A stretch of 64,000 nt of DNA, from NCBI GenBank assembly GCA_029252405.1, contig JAQXBM010000080.1, forward strand, positions 1 through 64,000, given 5' to 3'. Source of the DNA: Crocinitomicaceae bacterium (GTDB taxonomy: Bacteria > Bacteroidota > Bacteroidia > Flavobacteriales_D > Crocinitomicaceae). Under the pieces are notes generated by a model. The model saw nothing but the letters and a program-made list of their open reading frames with translations. It made no database searches and was not told the DNA's origin. Made by a program: the position numbers and the translations under genes. This document shows, piece by piece, positions 52,786 through 61,448 of this stretch (position 1 is the stretch's first letter; each line of letters begins with the position of its first letter).

Positions 52786-53376
52786 TTATCCAATGATTCT
52801 CCTGAAGGTAATATTCAGACGCGCTTCAGTGATTTTTCGCTGTTTAGGAATTTCGTGTTTCCAACAGTGCTGCAAACTCCCGGACATAATCAGTAAATCG
52901 CCAGCGTTGAGTGTGAGTTGCAGTTTTTCCTTTGTTCCGTTTCTTCTGAATACCATTTTTCGACTTGCACCGTAATTCACGCTTACTATTGTCGGATTGA
53001 TCCCCAATTCAGCTTCGTTGTCCGCGTGAAGTCCCATGCTATCATTCCCATCTCGGTAGTAGTTGACAAGTGCGCTGTTGAATTTCTCAGCGGTTAAGTC
53101 TTCCACTGATTTCTTAAGTTCGCGCAATTCATCCGTCCAATCAATTCCCACGAACTTCTGCTTACTGTATATATAGAAAACTCCAGGGTCGGAGTAAAAA
53201 CGAGAAAGTCTAGGTTGTTGAACGGTTTTACCGAAAATTTTGATGCTTTCTTGCCTTAAATCAAGGTTGTTTAAGAGATTATCTGCGTTAAATGGGCCTT
53301 TCCCGTTGAAGTCCGAAATGACCTCAATCTTTCCAGAATCCCTATTCAGTAAGACTTTGCTCGCTGTTACAAACAT
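52786..53376 (-). CDS. alkB: AlkB-like 2-oxoglutarate-dependent DNA/RNA dioxygenase
   Basis: The 196-aa Fe(II)/2-oxoglutarate dioxygenase reverses N-alkyl damage in DNA or RNA. Iron ligands are His117 and Asp119 (GLHADNE) and His174 (CWKHEIP). The 2-oxoglutarate/substrate arginines are Arg186 and Arg192 in the EARLNITFR motif. The pattern is closer to the ALKBH2/3 type (HCWKHEIP) than to E. coli AlkB. It is divergent from the pterin/flavin cluster across a 116-nt spacer, so it may share control with it. Confidence 0.88.
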   Translation of the reverse strand: MFVTASKVLLNRDSGKIEVISDFNGKGPFNADNLLNNLDLRQESIKIFGKTVQQPRLSRFYSDPGVFYIYSKQKFVGIDWTDELRELKKSVEDLTAEKFNSALVNYYRDGNDSMGLHADNEAELGINPTIVSVNYGASRKMVFRRNGTKEKLQLTLNAGDLLIMSGSLQHCWKHEIPKQRKITEARLNITFRRIIG

Positions 53377-53492
53377 TTTCGTTTTATTATCTGATTACAA
53401 TATCTTAAAAATGTTTAACAAATGGTAGTTTATCTTAAACAGTTTCATATATTTGTTTAACGATAAACATAAACAATTAAACAAAACAAATT

Positions 53493-53900
53493 TTGAAGAC
53501 AGCAATTATCCGCAAGGAACACTTCAACTCGGCACATCGATTAAACAATCCAAAGTGGTCAGAAGAAATGAATAAACAGGTTTTTGGTAAGTGCAATAAT
53601 CCAAATTTCCACGGTCACAATTACGAATTAGAAGTGAAGGTTGTTGGTGAGGTCGATCTTGATACTGGATTTGTAATGGATGTAAAAGTGTTGAAGGAAT
53701 TGATCAAAATCAATGTGCTTGATCGATACGACCACAAGAATCTCAATTTGGATGTCGAAGATTTTAAGTCGGTCAATCCTACAGCCGAAAACATTGCACG
53801 AGTTGTCTATGAAAATTTACTCAAGCACCTTCCAGAAGGACTTGAATTAACAATAAGAATATATGAAACTGAACGGAATTTCGCTGAATATCCAGCATAA
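53493..53900 (+). CDS. 6-pyruvoyl tetrahydropterin synthase / QueD family protein
   Basis: The 135-aa zinc enzyme acts on dihydroneopterin triphosphate. Zinc ligands are His15 (SAHRL), His40 and His42 (FHGHNY), and the catalytic Cys34 lies in GKCNNPNFHGHNY. This spacing matches eukaryote-like PTPS rather than E. coli QueD. YDHKNLN supplies the catalytic Asp-His pair. The start codon is TTG at 53493, and the protein begins KTAIIRKEHF, the expected first strand. It overlaps folE by 38 nt. It is the first gene of the pterin/flavin cluster. Confidence 0.88.
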   Translation: MKTAIIRKEHFNSAHRLNNPKWSEEMNKQVFGKCNNPNFHGHNYELEVKVVGEVDLDTGFVMDVKVLKELIKINVLDRYDHKNLNLDVEDFKSVNPTAENIARVVYENLLKHLPEGLELTIRIYETERNFAEYPA

Positions 53901-54579
53901 AGAAGAAGATACGCAGCATCAAGAGTTAATTGAATTATTGGATCCACACGAATTGGGCGATGAGCACAGAATGACAAGTGTGGAAACACCAATGCATGAG
54001 GGAGCTTTTGATCTTTCAAACGAGGAGAAGAAGGCGAAAATTGAAACGCACTTTCGCGAAATCATGCATACTTTGGGCCTTGATTTAACCGACGATTCAT
54101 TGAAAGGTACGCCAGCGCGTGTTGCGAAAATGTACGTCGATGAAATCTTCTCAGGTCTAAATCCAGAGAATGAGCCGAAAGTTGTACTCTTCGATAACAA
54201 ATACAAGTACAATGAAATGCTTGTTGAGAAGAATATTACGCTCTATTCGAATTGCGAGCATCACTTTGTTCCAATTATTGGAAGAGCGCACATCGCTTAC
54301 ATCTCGAGCGGAAAAGTGATTGGATTATCGAAACTGAATCGCATTGCTCAGTATTACGCAAAACGTCCTCAAGTTCAGGAGCGTTTAACCGTGCAAATCG
54401 GAAAGCACTTGCAGCGGATTTTGGAAACAGACAGTGTTGCTGTTATTATTGATGCTGAGCATTTGTGTGTGTCCTCTCGAGGAATTCAGGATGTCAATTC
54501 ATCAACTGTGAGCGCGTTCTACGGAGGTGAGTTCGATAAGAAATCGAGAAAGACAGAATTGTTCAATTATTTGAAATAA
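53863..54579 (+). CDS. folE: GTP cyclohydrolase I
   Basis: The 238-aa enzyme converts GTP to dihydroneopterin triphosphate, the substrate of the PTPS encoded upstream. The zinc ligands are Cys131, His134 and Cys202 (NCEHHFVP, EHLCVSSRG), GLSKLNRI and the C-terminal NSSTVSAFYGG are present, and the N-terminal 60 residues are a variable extension. A start at 53863 means a 38-nt overlap with the previous gene; a later start would lose part of the extension only. It is followed by the SDR gene with a 1-nt gap. Confidence 0.95.
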   Translation: MKLNGISLNIQHKEEDTQHQELIELLDPHELGDEHRMTSVETPMHEGAFDLSNEEKKAKIETHFREIMHTLGLDLTDDSLKGTPARVAKMYVDEIFSGLNPENEPKVVLFDNKYKYNEMLVEKNITLYSNCEHHFVPIIGRAHIAYISSGKVIGLSKLNRIAQYYAKRPQVQERLTVQIGKHLQRILETDSVAVIIDAEHLCVSSRGIQDVNSSTVSAFYGGEFDKKSRKTELFNYLK

Positions 54580-54580
54580 G

Positions 54581-55279
54581 ATGAAGAACTATTTAATCAT
54601 AGGTGGATCATCGGGCATTGGTGAATCAATCGTTCAGAAATTATCGAAAGAAGATGAATTGACCGTTACCTCGACATATTTCAGCAATCCAGTTGAGGAC
54701 TTCGCCAATGTGAAATTCTTCCACTTCAATGCCGAAATGGACAACCTAGCACATCGAGAATTGCCTGAAGAAATTCATGGATTCGTGTACTGTCCTGGAG
54801 CGATCGCATTGAAACCTTTCAAGCGTTTAACTGAACAAAGTGTCGTAGAAGATTTCAAACTACAAGTCGTTGGAGCGATGAACGCCGTGCAAGCAATATT
54901 GCCAAATTTAAAAGCGGCAGAGCAGGCTTCGCTTGTTTTCTTCTCAACCGTGGCGGTACAACAAGGATTTAATTTCCATGCTCAAGTAGCTATGTCCAAA
55001 GGAGCGATTGAGGGACTAACGAAATCATTGGCGGCTGAGTTTGCTCCAGCGATTCGCGTAAATTGTATTGCTCCGTCACTCACAGACACGCCACTTGCCG
55101 AACGTATGTTGAACTCAGATGAAAAACGAAAAGCGAATGCAGATCGTCATCCGTTGAAGGCAATTGGCACTGCAGAGGATAGCGCCGAACTAGCCATTTT
55201 CTTGCTCAGCGATAAGTCAAAATGGATGACAGGACAAATTATTCACATGGACGGAGGAATGTCCACCATAAAAATGTAG
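54581..55279 (+). CDS. SDR family oxidoreductase lacking the catalytic Tyr
   Basis: The 232-aa Rossmann protein has the GGSSGIG nucleotide motif (8-14) and a conserved Ser122 (FFSTVAV). In the YxxxK position, however, it reads V136-A-M-S-K140, so the proton-donating Tyr is missing. The C-terminal TGQIIHMDGG is typical of classical SDR enzymes. In a GTP cyclohydrolase-PTPS context it could be a sepiapterin-reductase-like enzyme with altered chemistry or a non-catalytic partner. Similar genes sit near photolyases in Flavobacteriia (from memory). It is in the middle of the cluster. Confidence 0.85.
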   Translation: MKNYLIIGGSSGIGESIVQKLSKEDELTVTSTYFSNPVEDFANVKFFHFNAEMDNLAHRELPEEIHGFVYCPGAIALKPFKRLTEQSVVEDFKLQVVGAMNAVQAILPNLKAAEQASLVFFSTVAVQQGFNFHAQVAMSKGAIEGLTKSLAAEFAPAIRVNCIAPSLTDTPLAERMLNSDEKRKANADRHPLKAIGTAEDSAELAIFLLSDKSKWMTGQIIHMDGGMSTIKM

Positions 55280-55282
55280 ACG

Positions 55283-55450
55283 ATGTTTAAATTATTCAAA
55301 AAGAAAACAGAGTTGGAAAAACTCAACGATCAATACGCGAAATTGATGAAAGAAGCACACGCACTTTCAACAGTAGATCGCAAAAAGAGTGATGAAAAAG
55401 TAGCGGAATCTGAAAAGGTATTAACGCGCATCAACGAATTAGCGGGATAA
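55283..55450 (+). CDS. Lacal_2735 family small protein
   Basis: This 55-aa protein follows the SDR gene after 3 nt. Its stop shares one base with the next start (TAATG). The sequence MFKLFKKKTELEKLNDQYAK, a helical amphipathic stretch with LMKEAHALSTVDRKKSDEKV and a final INELAG match the Lacal_2735 family, small highly helical proteins common in Flavobacteriia with no known function. It is too short for many gene callers but its coding frame is clear. Confidence 0.85.
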   Translation: MFKLFKKKTELEKLNDQYAKLMKEAHALSTVDRKKSDEKVAESEKVLTRINELAG

Positions 55451-55929
55451 TGGCATTTTATCAACTGCATAAAACACAAAAAGTGAATTGTTCACTGGAC
55501 GAGATCTGGGATTTTATCTCTTCTCCCAAGAATTTGAAGGAAATCACACCAGATTACATGGGGTTTGATGTTACGTCGAAAGACACTCCGGAGAAAATGT
55601 ATCCAGGTCTCATCATCACGTACAAAGTGAGTCCCTTATTGGGAATCAAAACGAACTGGATGACGGAGATTACGCAGGTTCGTGATAAACAATTTTTCAT
55701 CGATGAACAACGAGTGGGACCTTACAAACTTTGGCATCATCAGCATTTTGTGGAAGAAATCGAGGGAGGAGTTTTGATGCGCGACATTGTTACGTATCAG
55801 CCACCGCTCGGCTTTCTTGGCGCAATAATGAATACGCTAGTGATCAAAAAGAAATTGGCCGAAATCTTCGATTACCGTTTCAAAGCAGTAGAGGAGAGGT
55901 ATGGTGTTTTTGAGGAAAAAAATGGATGA
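55450..55929 (+). CDS. SRPBCC family protein
   Basis: The 159-aa START/Bet v1-like fold has the family start, a strand with MAFYQLHKTQKVNCS, then DEIWDFISSPKNLKEITPDYM, and ends in a long C-terminal helix (LAEIFDYRFKAVEERYG). Such folds bind a hydrophobic ligand in a large cavity. In this cluster a pterin, flavin or lipid is possible. It shares a base with the preceding stop and overlaps the TIGR03643 gene by 8 nt. Confidence 0.88.
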   Translation: MAFYQLHKTQKVNCSLDEIWDFISSPKNLKEITPDYMGFDVTSKDTPEKMYPGLIITYKVSPLLGIKTNWMTEITQVRDKQFFIDEQRVGPYKLWHHQHFVEEIEGGVLMRDIVTYQPPLGFLGAIMNTLVIKKKLAEIFDYRFKAVEERYGVFEEKNG

Positions 55930-56191
55930 TAGAAGTGTAAATAGGGTGATAGAAATGGCTTGGGAGGACAGAACTCCTTTCGAAGCGATCAAATTTCAAT
56001 TCGGATTATCGGAAGCTGATGTAATAAAAGTCATGCGTAATCATCTGAAAACATCCAGTTTTAAATTATGGAGAAAGCGCGTGAATAGCGGAGTAAGTTC
56101 GAAACACGCTAAGAAACGCTCTGAAAAAATAAAACGCTTCAAATCCACACGGCAAGGAGCGATCAACAACAATAAAATTTCAAAAAGATAG
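55922..56191 (+). CDS. TIGR03643 family protein
   Basis: The 89-aa basic protein begins at the ATG 55922, overlapping the SRPBCC gene end. The core RVIEMAWEDRTPFEAIKFQFG, with LWRKRV after an LSEADV helix-turn segment, is diagnostic of TIGR03643. It looks like a small HTH-type, perhaps DNA-binding, protein followed by a Lys/Arg-rich tail. Members are commonly found beside photolyase/cryptochrome genes. No photolyase gene is in this window. Confidence 0.88.
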   Translation: MDDRSVNRVIEMAWEDRTPFEAIKFQFGLSEADVIKVMRNHLKTSSFKLWRKRVNSGVSSKHAKKRSEKIKRFKSTRQGAINNNKISKR

Positions 56192-56215
56192 AATCGTCAC
56201 TTAAAGCATTGAGTT

Positions 56216-56866
56216 ATGATACATTTAAATAAAACAGATATTGAAAACACGAACAGAGTGCGTAGATTGAACCTGATCAATGGTGTTTCAGGGATCAAAT
56301 CTGCCAATTTGATTGGTACGTATTCGCCAATCACTGGGCCGAACTTGGCTATTTTTAGCTCTGTAGTGCACATTGGAAGCGACCCGGCGCTATTGGGGTT
56401 TATCACACGTCCTGTATCTGACGTTCCAAGAAATACTTATACAAACATTCGAGAAACGGGATATTTCACCATCAATCATGTGCATGAATCCTTCATCGAA
56501 AAGGCACATTATACTTCAGCAAAATTCGATAAAGGAGTTTCTGAGTTTGAAAGATGCGGGCTTACCGAAGAATACTTGTACGATTTCTCAGTTCCTTTTG
56601 TAAAAGAAAGTAGACTAAAAATGGGGATGAAATTTGTGGAAGAAATTGATATTAAATTGAATGGAACGAAATTGGTTATTGGCGAAATCCAAGAATTGAT
56701 GTTGCCCGAAGATTGTCTCGACGATAAAGGATACGTCAGATTAGATCGCCTCTTCGATGTGGGAATTGGCGGCTTGAATAGTTATTACAGCCTCAGACGA
56801 ATGGCAACATTTCCATACGCCAGAGTGGATGAGGTTCCAGAATTTCCCGCAGGAATGAAATTATAG
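56216..56866 (+). CDS. flavin reductase family protein
   Basis: The 216-aa protein has the split-barrel FMN-binding fold of flavin reductase-like proteins: LNLINGVSGIKSANLIGT for the first strands, SDPALLGFITRP for the FMN phosphate region and TGYFTINHVHESF. It could reduce free FMN or FAD for a partner enzyme or bind a flavin tightly. It closes the pterin/flavin cluster. The gene is convergent with the SGNH hydrolase, with 1 nt between the stops. Confidence 0.85.
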   Translation: MIHLNKTDIENTNRVRRLNLINGVSGIKSANLIGTYSPITGPNLAIFSSVVHIGSDPALLGFITRPVSDVPRNTYTNIRETGYFTINHVHESFIEKAHYTSAKFDKGVSEFERCGLTEEYLYDFSVPFVKESRLKMGMKFVEEIDIKLNGTKLVIGEIQELMLPEDCLDDKGYVRLDRLFDVGIGGLNSYYSLRRMATFPYARVDEVPEFPAGMKL

Positions 56867-56867
56867 A

Positions 56868-58313
56868 TTAGTTAAAGACTTTTGTCTCTCCAACTTGTTG
56901 ATCATCTTTGAAAATGCGCTTTGATTGCTTATCTCCTTTAAGATTGAAAATGTAATGTTTTCCAGAATAAGCGCCATTTTTGAAGGTGGCAACTCGTTTT
57001 TTAGAACCATCCTCATTGTACCATTTCGCTTTTCTGTGAAGCTGCCCATTCTTGAATTTCAGCACTGATTGCTTCTTTCCGTTTTCCCAATAATTGGTGA
57101 GCTTTTTGCCTTCTTTAGGAGGGAAGATTGCAGCGTCGATAAGTCTCTGTTTTTGAAGCTGAACGTATTCCATGTCCAATCGAACACTGTATTTCGCAGT
57201 GTCAATGTCAAAAGATGCCACTGTAATTGAAGAGTTTGGGAATTTATAATTGAGCGAATCCAAAGGGATCTCTATCATGCTTAGGTCGTCGAGAGGATAA
57301 AATACTTCATCTGAGGGCTTATCGCCCACCAAATGTCTAAAATCCAAGTGTGCAACTTTTGTTAGACCGTTTTGAGATTCAAATTCAACTTTAATGTCAT
57401 AGTTCAAGTCAATTACCGTTTCAATTTCATATTTATCATCAACGACTTTAGAAGCATTAAGGACGCGACCATATTGAACGATTTTTACATATCGCTCATC
57501 TTCCATATACGCAGAGTCGGACTCTACACTTCCGTTGAATCCAATGTTCATCATGTGTGGTGAAAGTTCTTCTTTGTACTCAATGGTAATATCTTTCTGA
57601 AATGAGCTCTCCAAAAGTTTCGCTTTGAAGGGGAAAGAGCGAATCACGCGATCCGTTAAAATACGGTGTCCTTCGTTATTCAAGTGACATCCATCTCCCG
57701 AATCATAAGACTTGACGACGTTGTGTTTTTCATCAGCAAAATCGGTCCAAAAATCGATGCAATTGTTTGGGTAGAGCTCAAAAAGAGAATCTCGCACTAT
57801 CGTTTGAAGCATGCGGTCTCGAGTTCTCGGGAAATTACGAGGTTGTGTAGTTGTCACCCATAATTCAACATCGTTCGAATCACAAACCTTGGAGTACATT
57901 CTGAAATTGTCGAGTTGTTCCTTTACTGAGAATCCACCTGAAACATCATTTGAGGGTAGGTTGATGATGATTCCATCCGCGTTGTATTCCATCGCCTTAC
58001 TGATGTTACGGAGCGTATCAGGGAATTTTCGTCCTCTTGGCGGTTTTGTCCCTGACGGCAATAAGTGATAACTGTTGTAACCACCTTTCGCCAAATTGAT
58101 GACTTGGTTTTCGGGATTGAATGCTTGAACATAACAGCGGTATCGATTTACCCAAGCGTTATCAATTGGCCACGTTCCCGCACCTGCTGCAGTCGATGAT
58201 CCCAAGACCACAATAGTTATTGGAGGATTGACGAATTCGAAACCTTCTTCTTGAGCGAAAATTGACGAGCTACCGAAGGTAAGAATGAAAAAGAGAGCAA
58301 TGAAAATTCGCAT
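56868..58313 (-). CDS. SGNH/GDSL hydrolase with C-terminal MORN-like repeats
   Basis: The 481-aa exported protein has a signal peptide (ending in IFAQ). A SGNH hydrolase domain follows, with LGSSTAAGAG (Ser40 as nucleophile), NLPSNDVSGG for block III and GDGCHLNNEGH for the Asp-His pair. A beta-rich middle region comes next. Finally 80 residues of MORN/YwqK-like repeats appear (NYWENGKKQSVLKFKNGQLH, KWYNEDGSKKRVATFKNG). The enzyme part probably removes acyl groups from lipids or glycans. It sits 1 nt after the M1 peptidase gene on the same strand, so the pair is co-transcribed. Confidence 0.82.
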   Translation of the reverse strand: MRIFIALFFILTFGSSSIFAQEEGFEFVNPPITIVVLGSSTAAGAGTWPIDNAWVNRYRCYVQAFNPENQVINLAKGGYNSYHLLPSGTKPPRGRKFPDTLRNISKAMEYNADGIIINLPSNDVSGGFSVKEQLDNFRMYSKVCDSNDVELWVTTTQPRNFPRTRDRMLQTIVRDSLFELYPNNCIDFWTDFADEKHNVVKSYDSGDGCHLNNEGHRILTDRVIRSFPFKAKLLESSFQKDITIEYKEELSPHMMNIGFNGSVESDSAYMEDERYVKIVQYGRVLNASKVVDDKYEIETVIDLNYDIKVEFESQNGLTKVAHLDFRHLVGDKPSDEVFYPLDDLSMIEIPLDSLNYKFPNSSITVASFDIDTAKYSVRLDMEYVQLQKQRLIDAAIFPPKEGKKLTNYWENGKKQSVLKFKNGQLHRKAKWYNEDGSKKRVATFKNGAYSGKHYIFNLKGDKQSKRIFKDDQQVGETKVFN

Positions 58314-58314
58314 A

Positions 58315-61300
58315 TTAGTTGATCAAATTGATGATTGAACCTGATTTGTTGGCAATATTAAGGTTCAAAGTAAACCTGATTTTTTCAGCGTAAGAGCTGT
58401 TCCCGAACGAATCACTTAATTCCTGACTCATCCAAATAGGGAAGTAAAGTCCGAAGGTGTTTCCAAATCTCATTCCCAGTCCCATGTTCACTGCAGTAGA
58501 TTCTGAGATTCCATTTGAGAAAACGCCGGCATCAACAAAGGCACCAAATAGTTTGGGGATGTAGGGGAGTTGAACCCACATATTTCCAGTCAACATCCAG
58601 TGATCTGTCGTTCCGTAGTAACTTGTGGATCTGAAGCCTCCCATGTTTTCTGAACGCTGCTGTGACCAAATTCCTGAAATTTCGTTTCGTCCGAAATAGT
58701 ATTCTTCGGTAAATAAATCTTGTTGACCATCAGTTCCAGCCAATGACATTGCCCATTGATACCCACCAAATCTTCCTGGAGCCGCTCCAGCGGTCGAATA
58801 ATCTCGGTAGTATTGATTCCCATAAAAGCCGCGAAGTTCAATCCAGCGTTCTTGTTTTCTGCGCAGATACCTGAATTTATATTCTGCACTGACACGCGCA
58901 CGAGCCATGCCTTGAGAAATTCTCACATTTGAGAAGTAATCGTTTCTCAATCTGACATTCACTACATGATCGGGTAGTTTGAAATTGAAATCGTATTGAA
59001 CAAATGCACCTGCATGTTGAAGATTGAAGTTGTCAATTCTATCTTCTCTATACACTCCTTGAATCAAAAGTGATTGTTTGTAATTCACTGCTTTTTTGTC
59101 CCGCGAACCAAGATTCACTTTCCAAGACGGTGAAATCGAGTAGAAATTTGAGGGTCGTCCGCTTACGGCAAATGATTCGTTCAGTTTGAAGGATTTAAGT
59201 GAAAGTCCAATTCTCGATTGTTTGAATAAGCGCTTAGGCTGAGAAACGTGACTGAACTCTGCAATTCCAGAAACTGAATTTCGTCCGAACGAATACATCG
59301 GAGCGACAAAGTAATTCCATTTACTCGGCACTACACCATAATTATGGATGGCAGCACCCAACATCAATTTGTCGTAGGCATTCCCTGCTATCACGGGTGT
59401 CCAGAAAATATTCGTGCGATCAGGTTCATTATCGCCCGTCAAGAATTCAACTTTTGGTTTTTCAATTTTCTTGAGAATTCCTTTTGCCTTCAAGGTGTTA
59501 TTTGAACGCCTCATTTCAGGAATGTCTTTGGTGTAATCAATCACTATTTGATCGAAATCTTGCTCGCCAACAAAGAGTACCTCGCTAGTTTTTGTTCCTG
59601 GCTCTGCCCATTGCGTTCCAACTACTTCACCATCCTTAACGAGATTCACTTCAATCGGTCCATCCACTTGTCCGACATTTCGCACTTTAACTTTCAATCC
59701 ATCGTCTGTCTTTTTCGCACGAACGAGTTTGTAATCGAGGTGATGTGTCGTATTGATCAAATCATCGAACAACCAACCGAGGTCTTTCCCTGAAGTTTTT
59801 TCATACGAAGCACGCATATCAGAAGGAGACGGATGTTTGAATTCCCACGCGCGGTAATATTCCATCGCGCACTTGTCAAACAACTCCTCACCCAAATAAT
59901 CTTTCAAATAGAAGAAAAGCAATCCTGTCTTTTGGTACATGACGATTCCGTAATTAGCAGGTGAGAACTCCGCGGATTTCGTTTCAACTGGTTGATCTTC
60001 ACCCAACCAAGCAAAAACTCGGTAAGAAAGATCTCCAGAATCGTGGTGATCCAAATCATCTAGGTGCATGCGCCCACCTAGGAGCATATCGGATAAATTG
60101 GTGTTGTCAGGATATTTGGTTTGAATATAGCGCATCTCGTTGAGCGTATTCATTCCTTCGTCCATCCAGCCGTGGTCGCGCTCATTGCTTCCCAATTGTC
60201 CATAGAACCAGTTGTGTCCAACTTCGTGTACGATCACGATTTCCAATGTCATCGCATTACCCGAATTTCCAATTACCGTCACGTTTGGGTATTCCATTCC
60301 ACCTCCAGCACTGATTGTTCCGTCGACCGCCGTTACATTGTTGTAAGGGTAGTCACCGTTCCATTTGGAGTAGAAGTACGTTCCGTCGTTAATGTATTCA
60401 ATGGCATTTTGCCACAATTTCCAGTTGTTCGGAGTAAAGAGGGCCCAACTTGTGACATTTCTTTTAGAGTGAGGTAACTCGACATTTCCTTTTAGGACCC
60501 AGTACCGCTTGTCTGCGAACCAAGCAAAGTCATGTACGTTTTTCTGCGTGAATCGAATAGTTTTGGATTGAGATGACGATTCAGGGAAATCATTGTTGGT
60601 ACTTCTGCCTTTGTCACTGCTCAGGTCGGTCGCTGTTTTTTCAGCTCGTGCATTCATGAACTCTATTTCCGATTCCGTTTGAAGATCTCCTGTCGCGCCA
60701 ACTACGTAATTTTCAGGTAAGGTGATTCGCACATCAAATGAACCGTACTCAGAATAAAATTCACCTTGATTCAAATAGGGCATTGCGTGCCATCCATCCT
60801 TATCATAAACTGCTGGTTTCGGATACCACTGCGTAATTTGGTAGGACTGTCCAATATGTCCCAAACGAGAAATTCGTCCAGAAGGAATTTTGACGTGAAA
60901 TGGCGTCGAAATAGAAATGTGCTCACCTGGTTTGAGAGGAACGGGCAAATGAATCGTGCAGATATCTGGATGCTCTTCATCGAAGCTCCATTTTACGGGA
61001 GAACCATTAATTCTGAAATCGAGAGAGTCGATGTATCCTTTCATTGAATCGCTGCCAAGTCGAAGGTCTTCGTCGTTTTGCGCGTACTGCTGATTTGCCA
61101 GAGCCGTGTGTCCATCAGAGTATGCATTCGGCCAAAGGTGAATCATGATTTTATCCAGGTTATCTGGCGAATTATTGATGTATTCGAATTCTTCTTTCCC
61201 AAATAACTCGTGCGTTTTGTCATCCAAACGAACGTCTATTGTATAGTTTACTTCTTGTTGAAAATAGTCTTGTCCAGTTGAAATGAACGGCAAGAATAAA

Positions 61301-61323
61301 AGGAAGAAAATTGAAAATTTCAT
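58315..61323 (-). CDS. M1 family metallopeptidase with probable outer-membrane barrel tail
   Basis: The 1002-aa exported protein has a signal peptide (ending in STGQ). Its aminopeptidase N-like part has GGGMEYPN (341-348) and the zinc motif HEVGHNW (His366, Glu367, His370), with the third ligand Glu389 in MDEGMNT. Family members usually end near residue 600-620. Here about 400 more residues consist of repeated amphipathic strands with aromatic girdles (FVAPMYSFGRN, RIGLSLKSFKL) and a GLGMRFGNTFGLYFPIW ending, like a beta-barrel of the BamA/surface antigen type. The peptidase would thus be tethered to the outer membrane. Confidence 0.88.
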   Translation of the reverse strand: MKFSIFFLLFLPFISTGQDYFQQEVNYTIDVRLDDKTHELFGKEEFEYINNSPDNLDKIMIHLWPNAYSDGHTALANQQYAQNDEDLRLGSDSMKGYIDSLDFRINGSPVKWSFDEEHPDICTIHLPVPLKPGEHISISTPFHVKIPSGRISRLGHIGQSYQITQWYPKPAVYDKDGWHAMPYLNQGEFYSEYGSFDVRITLPENYVVGATGDLQTESEIEFMNARAEKTATDLSSDKGRSTNNDFPESSSQSKTIRFTQKNVHDFAWFADKRYWVLKGNVELPHSKRNVTSWALFTPNNWKLWQNAIEYINDGTYFYSKWNGDYPYNNVTAVDGTISAGGGMEYPNVTVIGNSGNAMTLEIVIVHEVGHNWFYGQLGSNERDHGWMDEGMNTLNEMRYIQTKYPDNTNLSDMLLGGRMHLDDLDHHDSGDLSYRVFAWLGEDQPVETKSAEFSPANYGIVMYQKTGLLFFYLKDYLGEELFDKCAMEYYRAWEFKHPSPSDMRASYEKTSGKDLGWLFDDLINTTHHLDYKLVRAKKTDDGLKVKVRNVGQVDGPIEVNLVKDGEVVGTQWAEPGTKTSEVLFVGEQDFDQIVIDYTKDIPEMRRSNNTLKAKGILKKIEKPKVEFLTGDNEPDRTNIFWTPVIAGNAYDKLMLGAAIHNYGVVPSKWNYFVAPMYSFGRNSVSGIAEFSHVSQPKRLFKQSRIGLSLKSFKLNESFAVSGRPSNFYSISPSWKVNLGSRDKKAVNYKQSLLIQGVYREDRIDNFNLQHAGAFVQYDFNFKLPDHVVNVRLRNDYFSNVRISQGMARARVSAEYKFRYLRRKQERWIELRGFYGNQYYRDYSTAGAAPGRFGGYQWAMSLAGTDGQQDLFTEEYYFGRNEISGIWSQQRSENMGGFRSTSYYGTTDHWMLTGNMWVQLPYIPKLFGAFVDAGVFSNGISESTAVNMGLGMRFGNTFGLYFPIWMSQELSDSFGNSSYAEKIRFTLNLNIANKSGSIINLIN

Positions 61324-61384
61324 TGTCTCAGTTGTTGATAGTGTAAAGATAATTGAAACTGGGTTGAGGCAAACATTTGAACAT

Positions 61385-61429
61385 AAAAAAAGCTCCGACT
61401 CCGATAGTCATCGGGATTGTCAGAGCTTT
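61385..61429 (-). terminator. intrinsic terminator of yegP
   Basis: On the minus strand AAAGCTC-TGAC (61429-61419) pairs with GTCG-GAGCTTT (61399-61389), with an inner CCGAT/ATCGG stem, and a T-run (A-tract at 61385-61391) follows. Confidence 0.85.
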
Positions 61430-61448
61430 GAATATTTTTAGAGCGAAA

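Noticed and set aside
52786-56866. Photolyase or cryptochrome gene in the pterin/flavin cluster
   Set aside because: I looked for FAD-binding photolyase motifs on both strands and found none. The cluster is described without it.
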